Shown piece by piece: positions 1 to 5,283 of a DNA stretch of 5,379 bases; position 1 is the first letter of the stretch; every line of letters starts with the position of its first letter. The DNA lies in the NCBI GenBank assembly GCA_017419325.1, contig JAFOLN010000357.1, positions 1-5,379 on the forward strand. Reading direction: 5' to 3'. Both the position numbers and the translations under genes were made by a program. Source of the DNA: Clostridia bacterium. Its GTDB lineage: Bacteria; Bacillota; Clostridia; Oscillospirales; RGIG577. The notes beneath the pieces are model-generated. The model worked only from the letters and a program-made list of their open reading frames with translations, had not been told where the DNA came from and made no database searches.

Positions 1-132
1 GCATAACCTCCAGCGGGAACCCCAGACTTGGCGGAGCGGCGAAGCCGCGTAGAATCTACGGGAAAGCCACATAACTATGCCGTGTATGATGGCCGACCGG
101 GGCCCCCGGAAAATACGCGAAGCGGATTTTTT
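1..132 (+). ncRNA. 3' part of a structured RNA (6S RNA-like candidate), truncated by window start
   Basis: Non-coding, hairpin-rich sequence. The first 17 bases match 5342-5358 at 15/17 positions and form the loop and 3' arm of the same hairpin, whose 5' arm is mostly lost at the window edge. Two adjacent short hairpins follow: 36-48 (GCGGC, loop GAA, GCCGC) and 48-60 (CGTAG, loop AAT, CTACG). A small helix, 29-32 with 66-69 (TGGC/GCCA), can enclose both to make a branched domain. Positions 81-94 can pair with the 5' arm seen in the right-hand copy, as the closing stem of such an RNA would. The strand is inferred from the matching hairpin order and from a plus-strand stem with G-U pairs at 104-136. 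The family is uncertain. 6S RNA is my best guess from the general plan and size; tmRNA, RNase P RNA and SRP RNA were considered and their hallmark motifs were not seen. The 3' end at about 132 is a guess. Confidence 0.38.
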
Positions 133-136
133 GGGG
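104..136 (+). terminator. Long imperfect stem with internal T-run, possible terminator of the left-hand RNA
   Basis: Bases 104-118 and 122-136 pair over 15 positions with one A/G mismatch (115/125) and two G-U pairs (108/132, 109/131), around a GAA loop. The inner part (110-126) followed by six T (127-132) has the plan of an intrinsic terminator. Because the G-U pairs become A-C mismatches on the other strand, the fold is better as a plus-strand transcript. The alternative palindrome CCGGGG/CCCCGG at 97-109 competes with it. It could instead be part of the mature RNA fold. Confidence 0.4.
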
Positions 137-169
137 TGGTTCATGAGGGGAAGGCTTTCGGGGCTTCTT

Positions 170-208
170 AAAAAAAACCCCCGAAGCGTATGCTTCGGGG
201 GTTTTTTT
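170..208. terminator. Bidirectional intrinsic terminator
   Basis: A perfect 10-bp stem, CCCCCGAAGC (178-187) with GCTTCGGGGG (192-201), has loop GTAT and is flanked by eight A (170-177) and seven T (202-208). It therefore works in both directions. On the minus strand it lies immediately after the stop codon of the 210-494 gene. On the plus strand it would stop anything reading in from the structured RNA region at the left edge. Confidence 0.93.
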
Positions 209-209
209 C

Positions 210-494
210 TTACATATGATGCTTCACGCGGTCGCGCTCCTCGGCGGCCTTCGCGTCGTTCCAGCGCGTCATGTCGCCCACAAGGTAGCCGGTGATGCGT
301 CTTATCCTCTCGAAGGGCACCGCCGCCGTCTTGAACTTCTCGGTGCAGGTGCCGTCGCCGTTATCGTGAAACTCGGCTCTCGAAATATAAAGTCCGCGCT
401 TCTCAAGACCCTCGGCCTGTTCCGCCTGAAGTATCTCGTCCATTATGAACTTCATATCAAGATTGTCGGGATTTATTATATCTCTGTCATACAT
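210..494 (-). CDS. Small protein resembling the C-terminal (glycyl-radical) end of anaerobic ribonucleotide reductase NrdD
   Basis: A protein of 94 aa. Residues 64-92 carry the pattern RIRRITGYL followed by RWNDAKAAEERDRVKH. This resembles the C-terminal end of class III ribonucleotide reductases, where R-x-x-GYL holds the glycyl radical and an FN/WN-x-x-K-x-x-E-x-x-x-R-V-K-H stretch follows. Gly69 would be the radical-equivalent residue. Full-length NrdD is about 600-700 aa, so this is at most a stand-alone tail. The cysteine pairs that bind zinc just upstream in NrdD are absent; the only cysteine is Cys50. Residues 1-60 are charged and not recognised. Seen: the motif, a strong ribosome binding site (GAGGAGGT at 503-510, about 8 bases from ATG) and its own promoter. 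Inferred: a possible accessory, or a repair role like that of GrcA/YfiD for pyruvate formate-lyase. It may equally be a diverged protein without radical chemistry. It is monocistronic or weakly coupled to the dehydrogenase gene 100 bp upstream, and ends directly at a strong terminator. Confidence 0.8.
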   Translation of the reverse strand: MYDRDIINPDNLDMKFIMDEILQAEQAEGLEKRGLYISRAEFHDNGDGTCTEKFKTAAVPFERIRRITGYLVGDMTRWNDAKAAEERDRVKHHM

Positions 495-522
495 ATTGTA
501 TTACCTCCTCGCAATATGCTTC

Positions 523-551
523 ATTATAAACTATATATTGTGTCCGGTCAA
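523..551 (-). promoter_or_regulatory. Sigma-A promoter for the NrdD-tail-like gene
   Basis: On the minus strand, the -35 is TTGACC (546-551) and the -10 is a perfect TATAAT (523-528), with an exact 17-bp spacer. Transcription would start near 516, giving a leader of about 22 bases that contains the GAGGAGGT ribosome binding site. The promoter lies in the short gap after the dehydrogenase stop codon, so this gene does not depend on readthrough. Confidence 0.85.
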
Positions 552-593
552 GCATTTTTGCGAATTTTTCACGCGGCGGCAAAAGGGACGCCC

Positions 594-1790
594 TTACGCC
601 TTCTTTGCTCTGTAATCGTTGATATAAGCCTCGGCCATTATCATGCTGTCGTAGAGCATCTTTCCGGTGAGGATATCCTTTATGGTGGTGAGCTGTGCGT
701 TCGCGCCGTGAGCCGCGATTTCGCAGTACTTCATAAGGTCGTTCTTTACGTCGTCCTCGGTTATCTCGAGCTCCTTGAACGTAAGCGGAATGCCTACTTC
801 CGTCGCAAAGTCGATGTAGCGGTTTATCTCCTCCGACTCCGCGTTAGCCCAGATGAGGTACGGAACTACGCCCGCGCCGACAAGCAGGCCGTGCAGCTTT
901 CTCGTGCACTGGGGGAACTGGATGATAACGTCGTCAACAAGGTGGGGATAATGCACGTTTACGGCGATGGAGAGCGGGCCGCTGGTGTGCGCGATAAGGT
1001 TTATAACGGAATCGTAAGCGATGGACTGAACATGGGTCTTTGCGGAGAGCATAGCCTTTGCGCCGTACTGATAGAACGTATCGAATACGCACTGGCTTAA
1101 TGCCCACGCGGGGGTAACGATCTGGTTTTCGGTGTTTCTGTCCTTGATGGTCTGAAGACCCTCATAGGTCGTGCCTACCATGTCGCCCATAGCGGCTGCC
1201 AGCGTTATCGGAGGAGCCTGTATGGTCTGCTCGGTGTCAACGAGCACCAGCTCCGGATGGTACGGCATGAACCATGCGCCCACCGTCTTGTCCTCGTCGT
1301 TGTAGAGCACGGTTATGGTGCTTGCGGGAGCGTTCGTCGCAACGATGGTGGGGCAGAGCACTACCTTTATGGGGCGGCCGAGTCTGTGATATACGCCGCG
1401 AACCATGTCGAGGGCCTTGCCGCCGCCGATGCCGATGATGCAGTCGGCGTTGAACTTGCGCGCCGCGCCGGTGAGCATCTCTATGTTGGCCTCGGTTACC
1501 TGCTGGCCGTCGATGTCGATGATGGCGTACTCGACCTTCTTGTCCATGGCGTCATACTGGCTTGCGAGATATGCCGACATGCCTGCGCGAAGGTTCTTCT
1601 TGTTTACGTTGTTAAGCATGGGCTCGTCGAAGCTCTTCTTAACCTTTGCGAGGACCTGCTCCTTAACGGGGCCGCATGCCATCGCGATAAGGAATCTTGA
1701 GCCGAGATGGAAAGCGTACTTTTTGAGCTCCAAAAGCGCGCCCTCGCCCTGAACGTAGCTGGCGTTCGTCCTGTATTCAAAATAAGCCAT
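594..1790 (-). CDS. GldA-type iron-containing alcohol/glycerol dehydrogenase family protein
   Basis: A 398-aa cytosolic oxidoreductase of the glycerol dehydrogenase branch of the iron-containing alcohol dehydrogenase superfamily. These enzymes oxidise an alcohol or polyol with NAD(P)+ using a bound divalent metal. The N-terminal nucleotide-binding half has the dinucleotide motif GIGGGKALD (120-128), then CPTIVATNAPAS (146-157), matching the PTIASTDAPTS block of GldA. The C-terminal helical half offers likely metal ligands Asp203 (MGD), His280 or His283 (VNVHYPH) and His300 (KLHG), spaced as in GldA. It is longer than the usual ~365 aa, and the first histidine ligand block is diverged (V where GldA has the first H of AHAIH), so the substrate may not be glycerol. 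The start is well supported: GGGAGG (1799-1804) lies 8 bases upstream. It has its own promoter and no strong terminator of its own; a weak AAGGG/CCCTT hairpin overlaps the stop. The family is confident, the substrate unknown. Confidence 0.92.
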   Translation of the reverse strand: MAYFEYRTNASYVQGEGALLELKKYAFHLGSRFLIAMACGPVKEQVLAKVKKSFDEPMLNNVNKKNLRAGMSAYLASQYDAMDKKVEYAIIDIDGQQVTEANIEMLTGAARKFNADCIIGIGGGKALDMVRGVYHRLGRPIKVVLCPTIVATNAPASTITVLYNDEDKTVGAWFMPYHPELVLVDTEQTIQAPPITLAAAMGDMVGTTYEGLQTIKDRNTENQIVTPAWALSQCVFDTFYQYGAKAMLSAKTHVQSIAYDSVINLIAHTSGPLSIAVNVHYPHLVDDVIIQFPQCTRKLHGLLVGAGVVPYLIWANAESEEINRYIDFATEVGIPLTFKELEITEDDVKNDLMKYCEIAAHGANAQLTTIKDILTGKMLYDSMIMAEAYINDYRAKKA

Positions 1791-1843
1791 AATATTTTCC
1801 TCCCTGTAAATATGATTTGTATGGTTTGCCTGTTTTTTTTATT

Positions 1844-1872
1844 ATTATACAACCTATTATGGTAACAATCAA
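1844..1872 (-). promoter_or_regulatory. Sigma-A promoter for the GldA-type dehydrogenase
   Basis: On the minus strand, TTGATT (1867-1872) and TATAAT (1844-1849) are separated by 17 bp. The start point would be near 1837, giving a leader of about 47 bases, A-rich at first and ending with GGGAGG. The promoter lies downstream of the terminator of the XRE gene, which makes the dehydrogenase a separate transcription unit. Confidence 0.8.
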
Positions 1873-1921
1873 TAAAAACGCGGGAATTTAAAGTAAAAAT
1901 TTTATCGGGGAACCCGCAAAC

Positions 1922-1948
1922 AAAAAAATCCCCGCCGTAAAGCGGGGA
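1922..1948 (-). terminator. Intrinsic terminator of the XRE regulator gene
   Basis: Minus-strand hairpin with stem TCCCCGC (1929-1935) paired with GCGGGGA (1942-1948) and a 6-base loop, followed on the minus strand by seven T (1922-1928). It begins nine bases beyond the stop codon (1957-1959) of the XRE gene. A second small CGGG/CCCG hairpin (1906-1916) follows and may act as a backup. Confidence 0.88.
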
Positions 1949-1956
1949 CAAGATGT

Positions 1957-2634
1957 TCATTCTTCTTTTTTATCGGGACCGTCCGGGGACATAGAGCTTC
2001 GGTCAACGCTGTGGAGCACCTGTAAAAGCGCCGTATATTCCCGGGGGAACATCTCGGAGAGGGCGGTATAATCGATCTTCGGCAGCGCGTCCGCGCCCTC
2101 CGGCGCCGTGCGCCTCGCGTCGATTTCGGACAGGAGCTTTCGCACCCTCATCTCGGCGATGAGCTGCGCGCTTACGGGGGAGTAGGGGAAGTAATCGTCC
2201 GGCAGGGAGAAAAAGCCCGGCACGTTGCTGCCCGATTCGTAAAGGTGGCGCGTCATTATATACACGGGCACGGACATATAAAGGGAGAAGATCTCCATAA
2301 GCTCCGGGGAGCCCAGCTTGTGGTAAAGGTCGAAGAGCATCCCGGTGGCGCGGATAAGGCGGGCGCGCATGGCGCAGCCCTCGCTTTTTTCGGGGTCGTA
2401 GAGCGTCTCCTTTTTCGGCGCCTCCTTTTCGCAGGAGCGTCCCAGAAGATAGTCGGTGGTCACGCCGTAAAAATCGGCGCAGCTGCACAAAAAGCCCAGC
2501 CCGCATTCTCTTATCCCTTTTTCATAATGGGAGAGAAGCGCCTGGGATATGCCGAGACTTTCGGCCGCCCGCTTCTGGGTAAAGCCGCGTTCTTTTCTTA
2601 AATATACGAGCCGTTGGGATAAAGCCGTTTTCAT
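1957..2634 (-). CDS. XRE/Cro-CI-type helix-turn-helix transcriptional regulator
   Basis: A 225-aa DNA-binding protein. Residues 6-65 form a Cro/CI-type five-helix domain: LRKERGFTQKRAAESLGIS gives helices 1-2, SQALLSHYEKG (30-40) is the recognition helix, and CADFYGVTTDYLLGRS closes the domain. This is the classic clostridial XRE pattern. A charged linker (67-85) leads to a helical C-terminal region (about 88-210) with no recognised ligand-binding domain; the tail is very acidic/polar. Start choice: an in-frame ATG at 2653-2655 would add seven residues but has no ribosome binding site. The ATG at 2632-2634 has GGAAGGTG (2643-2650) about 8 bases upstream, so it is preferred. The gene has its own promoter and terminator and is divergent from hppA. 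Its targets are unknown; autoregulation and control of the divergent hppA or the downstream dehydrogenase are inferences from position only. Confidence 0.9.
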   Translation of the reverse strand: MKTALSQRLVYLRKERGFTQKRAAESLGISQALLSHYEKGIRECGLGFLCSCADFYGVTTDYLLGRSCEKEAPKKETLYDPEKSEGCAMRARLIRATGMLFDLYHKLGSPELMEIFSLYMSVPVYIMTRHLYESGSNVPGFFSLPDDYFPYSPVSAQLIAEMRVRKLLSEIDARRTAPEGADALPKIDYTALSEMFPREYTALLQVLHSVDRSSMSPDGPDKKEE

Positions 2635-2677
2635 ATGCCTTGCACCTTCCGTCACATCGTTTCATTACAGTATGTAT

Positions 2678-2706
2678 ATTATATCCCCCGACCTTTTAAA
2701 AATCAA
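2678..2706 (-). promoter_or_regulatory. Sigma-A promoter for the XRE regulator
   Basis: On the minus strand, TTGATT (2701-2706), a 17-bp spacer and TATAAT (2678-2683). The start point would be near 2671 and the leader about 37 bases long to the preferred ATG. With this start point the longer alternative ATG at 2655 would have a leader of only about 16 bases and no ribosome binding site, which again favours the shorter protein. Its -35 and -10 hexamers are identical to those of the dehydrogenase promoter. Confidence 0.8.
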
Positions 2707-2831
2707 CAAGTTTGAAATAATTCCTGTATTTATGGGGCGGTTCAAACAGGCAAAATCGACTAAAAAACCGAGAACCTACATATTATATTTTATTAAGACC
2801 TACAAAATGTTTGGAGAAAGTGTAAATTTTA
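2707..2831. other. AT-rich divergent intergenic stretch with a short direct repeat
   Basis: This non-coding stretch lies between the back-to-back promoters of the XRE gene and hppA. It contains ACCTACA twice in the same orientation (2774-2780 and 2798-2804), 24 bp apart start to start and about 28 bases upstream of the hppA -35. This may be a regulator-binding repeat or chance. No convincing gene, terminator or riboswitch is seen; the plus-strand open frame across it has no ribosome binding site and overlaps the XRE gene. Confidence 0.35.
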
Positions 2832-2859
2832 TTGAAAATGAGATTTTCGGTGCTATAAT
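2832..2859 (+). promoter_or_regulatory. Extended -10 sigma-A promoter for hppA
   Basis: TTGAAA (2832-2837), a 16-bp spacer and TATAAT (2854-2859), with an upstream TGC (2851-2853) giving an extended -10 element. Transcription would begin near 2866, giving a leader of about 30 bases that contains AAGGAGGGG (2875-2883). The ribosome binding site sits 11 bases from the ATG, slightly far, but no other in-frame start is available. Confidence 0.82.
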
Positions 2860-2894
2860 ATGAAAGATAAAATTAAGGAGGGGCATCAATAGTT

Positions 2895-4988
2895 ATGTTC
2901 GATTTCACGCTTCTTGCACCCATAGGTGCAGTGGTGGCCTTGATTTTTGCCATAGTTATGGCTCAGACCGTGCTCAAGAATTCCGAGGGTACGGAGCAGA
3001 TGGCAAAGATCGCAGGCTCCATAAGAAAGGGCGCGATGGCATACTTGAAGCGTCAGTATACCACTGTTGCAAAGGTATTCATCGTAGTCTTTGTTGTATT
3101 GCTGATACTCGCTTTCCTGCATCAGCTTAGCTTCTTCACCCCGATAGCTTTCCTCACGGGCGGTATCTTCTCCGCACTGGCAGGCTTCTTCGGCATGAAG
3201 ATCGCTACCTCCGCAAATGCCCGCACGGCATGGGCGGCTAAGGAGAGCTTAAACAAGGGTCTTCGCGTGGCTTTCTCGGCAGGCTCCGTTATGGGCTTCG
3301 TCGTTGTAGGTCTCGGCCTTGTTGACTTCTCGATATGGTACTTCATCTTAAAGGCGGTTTACGCAGGTCTTCCCGCTCCCGAGCAGGCAGCGCAGATCAC
3401 CATGCAGATGCTTACGTTCGGCATGGGCGCGTCCACGATGGCGCTCTTCGCGCGTGTGGGCGGCGGTATCTTCACGAAGGCCGCAGACGTTGGCGCTGAC
3501 CTCGTAGGCAAGGTAGAGGCAGGCATCCCCGAGGATGACCCCCGCAACCCGGCTGTTATCGCCGACAACGTAGGCGACAACGTAGGCGACGTTGCAGGTA
3601 TGGGCGCTGACCTTTACGAGTCCAACGTAGGCGCGAGAGTTTCCGCCTGCGCGCTCGCAGTAACGGCAGGTCTGGGCTTTAACGGCATCGCTGCAACGAT
3701 GGCTATCGTTGCGATCGGCGTATTCGCATCGGTCATAGGCTCGTTCTTCGTAAAGACGAAGGAAGACGCGGATCAGAAGGCGCTTCTGTCGGCTCTCCGC
3801 CGCGGCACCTACATTGCGGCGATACTCGTTGCAATAGCTTCCTTCTTCGTTGTACGCGGACTTCTCGGCATGGAGCACATCGGCGTGTTCGGCGCTGTTA
3901 TCTCCGGCCTTCTCGCAGGTATACTCATCGGCTACTTCACCGAATACTACACGGCGGACGCCTACAAGCCCACTCAGAAGCTTGCGGGTACGTCTGAGAC
4001 CGGTTCCGCAACGATTATCATCGGCGGTCTCGCTCTCGGCATGCGCTCCACCGTTATCCCGGTAGTTATAGTAGTTGCTTCCATTATGGCAAGCTTCTAT
4101 CTCTCCGGCGGTATCCACAGCTATGCTCTCGGTCTTTTCGGCATAGCGCTTTCCGCAGTTGCAATGCTCTCCACCCTGGGCATCACGCTCGCGACCGACG
4201 CATACGGCCCCGTTGCCGACAATGCCGGCGGTATTGCCGAGATGACCGGCCTGGGTGAGGACGTAAGAAAGAGAACCGACGCTCTCGACTCGCTGGGCAA
4301 CACCACCGCAGCGACCGGCAAGGGCTTCGCAATCGGTTCCGCGGCGCTTACCGCACTCGCTCTCCTCGTTTCCTACATAGACCAGGTAAGAGCGATAGAT
4401 CCCTCGTATGTACTCAACCTTGAGCTTACGAACCCGCCCGTACTCGTGGGCGTGCTCATCGGCGCGATGCTTCCGTTCATCTTCGCCGCTATGACCATGG
4501 AGTCCGTAGGACGTGCGGCTCAGTCCATCGTTGTTGAGGTTCGCCGTCAGTTCAAGGAGATCGCGGGCCTTATGGAAGGCACCGCAGAGGCAGACTACCA
4601 CACCTGCGTTGACCTTTGCACCAAGAGCGCGCAGAAGGAAATGGTAGCTCCCGCTATCCTCGGTATTGCGGTACCGATCGTTGTAGGCATTATCTTCGGC
4701 GTAAACGGCGTTGTTGGCATGCTGGGCGGCGCGACGGCTTCCGGCTTCGTGCTTGCTATCATGATGGCAAACGCAGGCGGCGCATGGGACAATGCGAAGA
4801 AGTATATTGAGTCAGGCGCATTCGGCGGCAAGGGCAGCGACAACCACAAGGCTGCAGTTGTCGGCGATACCGTAGGCGACCCCTTCAAGGACACCTCCGG
4901 CCCGTCCATCAACATCCTTATAAAGCTTCTTTCCATCGTTTCGATAGTATTTGCGTCCGTTGTTATCAACTGCTCGCTGATAAAGTAA
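2895..4988 (+). CDS. hppA: Membrane-bound K+-dependent Na+/H+-translocating pyrophosphatase
   Basis: A 697-aa integral membrane pump that hydrolyses pyrophosphate to phosphate and moves Na+ and/or H+ out of the cell. The length and roughly 16 hydrophobic segments fit the family. The substrate site is intact: DVGADLVGK (198-206), IPEDDPRNP (211-219) and ADNVGDNVGD (223-232); DAYGPVADNAGGIAEM (435-450); NAGGAWDNAKK (626-636); and GDTVGDPFKDTSGPS (657-671). GNTTAATGKG (468-477) has Ala472 and Gly475, where K+-independent pumps have Lys and Thr, so K+ dependence is expected. In segment 6, GADLYES (237-243) puts a glutamate (Glu242) where Na+-pumping enzymes such as that of Thermotoga maritima have one, and there is no plant-type glutamate four residues later (Ala247 region). 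Na+ transport is therefore likely, but some families with this glutamate pump H+ or both, so the ion is inferred. No signal peptide is needed. The gene is monocistronic, with its own promoter and terminator. Confidence 0.98.
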   Translation: MFDFTLLAPIGAVVALIFAIVMAQTVLKNSEGTEQMAKIAGSIRKGAMAYLKRQYTTVAKVFIVVFVVLLILAFLHQLSFFTPIAFLTGGIFSALAGFFGMKIATSANARTAWAAKESLNKGLRVAFSAGSVMGFVVVGLGLVDFSIWYFILKAVYAGLPAPEQAAQITMQMLTFGMGASTMALFARVGGGIFTKAADVGADLVGKVEAGIPEDDPRNPAVIADNVGDNVGDVAGMGADLYESNVGARVSACALAVTAGLGFNGIAATMAIVAIGVFASVIGSFFVKTKEDADQKALLSALRRGTYIAAILVAIASFFVVRGLLGMEHIGVFGAVISGLLAGILIGYFTEYYTADAYKPTQKLAGTSETGSATIIIGGLALGMRSTVIPVVIVVASIMASFYLSGGIHSYALGLFGIALSAVAMLSTLGITLATDAYGPVADNAGGIAEMTGLGEDVRKRTDALDSLGNTTAATGKGFAIGSAALTALALLVSYIDQVRAIDPSYVLNLELTNPPVLVGVLIGAMLPFIFAAMTMESVGRAAQSIVVEVRRQFKEIAGLMEGTAEADYHTCVDLCTKSAQKEMVAPAILGIAVPIVVGIIFGVNGVVGMLGGATASGFVLAIMMANAGGAWDNAKKYIESGAFGGKGSDNHKAAVVGDTVGDPFKDTSGPSINILIKLLSIVSIVFASVVINCSLIK

Positions 4989-5006
4989 TTCCCCGGAAAA
5001 AAGATG

Positions 5007-5036
5007 AAAGGCCGCCCGGCAAGGGCGGCCTTTTTT
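5007..5036 (+). terminator. Intrinsic terminator of hppA
   Basis: Stem GGCCGCCC (5010-5017) paired with GGGCGGCC (5023-5030), a 5-base loop and six T (5031-5036), with AAA before the stem to extend pairing. It lies about 20 bases after the hppA stop codon and separates hppA from the downstream small gene. Confidence 0.95.
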
Positions 5037-5052
5037 GCGTTAAAGAAAGGTC

Positions 5053-5081
5053 TTGACTTTTAAAAGCCTTCTTCGTAGAAT
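5053..5081 (+). promoter_or_regulatory. Sigma-A promoter for the 54-aa gene and perhaps the RNA after it
   Basis: TTGACT (5053-5058), a 17-bp spacer and TAGAAT (5076-5081), starting just after the hppA terminator. The start point would be near 5088 and the leader about 29 bases. No terminator lies between the small gene and the structured element at 5284, so this promoter may drive both. Confidence 0.82.
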
Positions 5082-5116
5082 AACAGCAAACAACGGAACA
5101 AAGGGAGGGAACGAAA

Positions 5117-5281
5117 ATGGCAGAAGACAAACAGCTCTCAATGAAAGAACGGTGGGGACAGGACAAAGGCGTTGCTTTCTGGAACTCAAAGCTCAAAAAA
5201 TGGGTAGTCTTTAGCGACGGAGATGACAACGGGAAGCAGGTCGACGACCCACAAAACAAAAAGGCGGACGAAAGCAAGTAA
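5117..5281 (+). CDS. Small 54-aa protein of unknown function
   Basis: I do not recognise this protein. It starts MAEDKQLSMKERW and ends with DESK and a TAA stop. The case that it is real is a strong ribosome binding site (GGGAGGG at 5103-5109, 7 bases from ATG), a near-consensus promoter at 5053-5081 and a position between a terminator and an RNA-like element. By count it has 11 acidic and 11 basic residues, so it is about neutral. Aromatic residues cluster in the middle (Trp13, Phe21, Trp22, Trp29, Phe32), with GVAFWNSKLKKWVVFSDGD (18-36) looking like a possible beta-hairpin. The tail (34-54) is polar and probably disordered. There is no membrane segment, signal peptide or cysteine. It could be a soluble small regulator or nucleic-acid or protein partner, but nothing in the sequence decides this. 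The stop codon lies two bases before the start of the RNA arm. Confidence 0.72.
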   Translation: MAEDKQLSMKERWGQDKGVAFWNSKLKKWVVFSDGDDNGKQVDDPQNKKADESK

Positions 5282-5283
5282 GA

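Noticed and set aside
1..100. Riboswitch, tmRNA, RNase P RNA or SRP RNA at the left end
   Set aside because: Hallmark motifs such as the tRNA-like CCA end, the P RNA core, the SRP GGAA/GGTAA domain, and the TPP, cobalamin or FMN cores were looked for by eye and not found. No plus-strand gene follows that a riboswitch would control.
77..295. Plus-strand open frame (72 codons) at the left end
   Set aside because: It crosses the structured RNA region, the bidirectional terminator and the end of the minus-strand gene, and its product has no recognisable features.
216..1100. Long plus-strand open frame (294 codons)
   Set aside because: It is antisense to the NrdD-tail-like gene and the GldA-type gene, both of which have family motifs, promoters and ribosome binding sites. 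This frame has none of these and its protein is low in recognisable pattern.
1880..1917. GCGGG/CCCGC arms (1880-1884 and 1913-1917) upstream of the dehydrogenase promoter
   Set aside because: The loop would be 28 bases and the arms short. Part is already explained by a small backup hairpin after the XRE terminator. There is too little to call an operator or riboswitch.
2653..2655. Upstream ATG as start of the XRE regulator
   Set aside because: No ribosome binding site precedes it. The extra seven codons contain the GGAAGGTG site that serves the ATG at 2632-2634.
3348..4601. Long minus-strand open frame (417 codons) inside hppA
   Set aside because: Antisense shadow of a strongly conserved gene with biased codon use. 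Its composition (very rich in Cys, Arg, Tyr, Ala) is typical of a shadow frame, and no promoter or ribosome binding site is evident.
4966..5277. Minus-strand open frame (103 codons)
   Set aside because: It runs through the hppA terminator hairpin and the 54-aa gene with its promoter, and has no ribosome binding site of its own.
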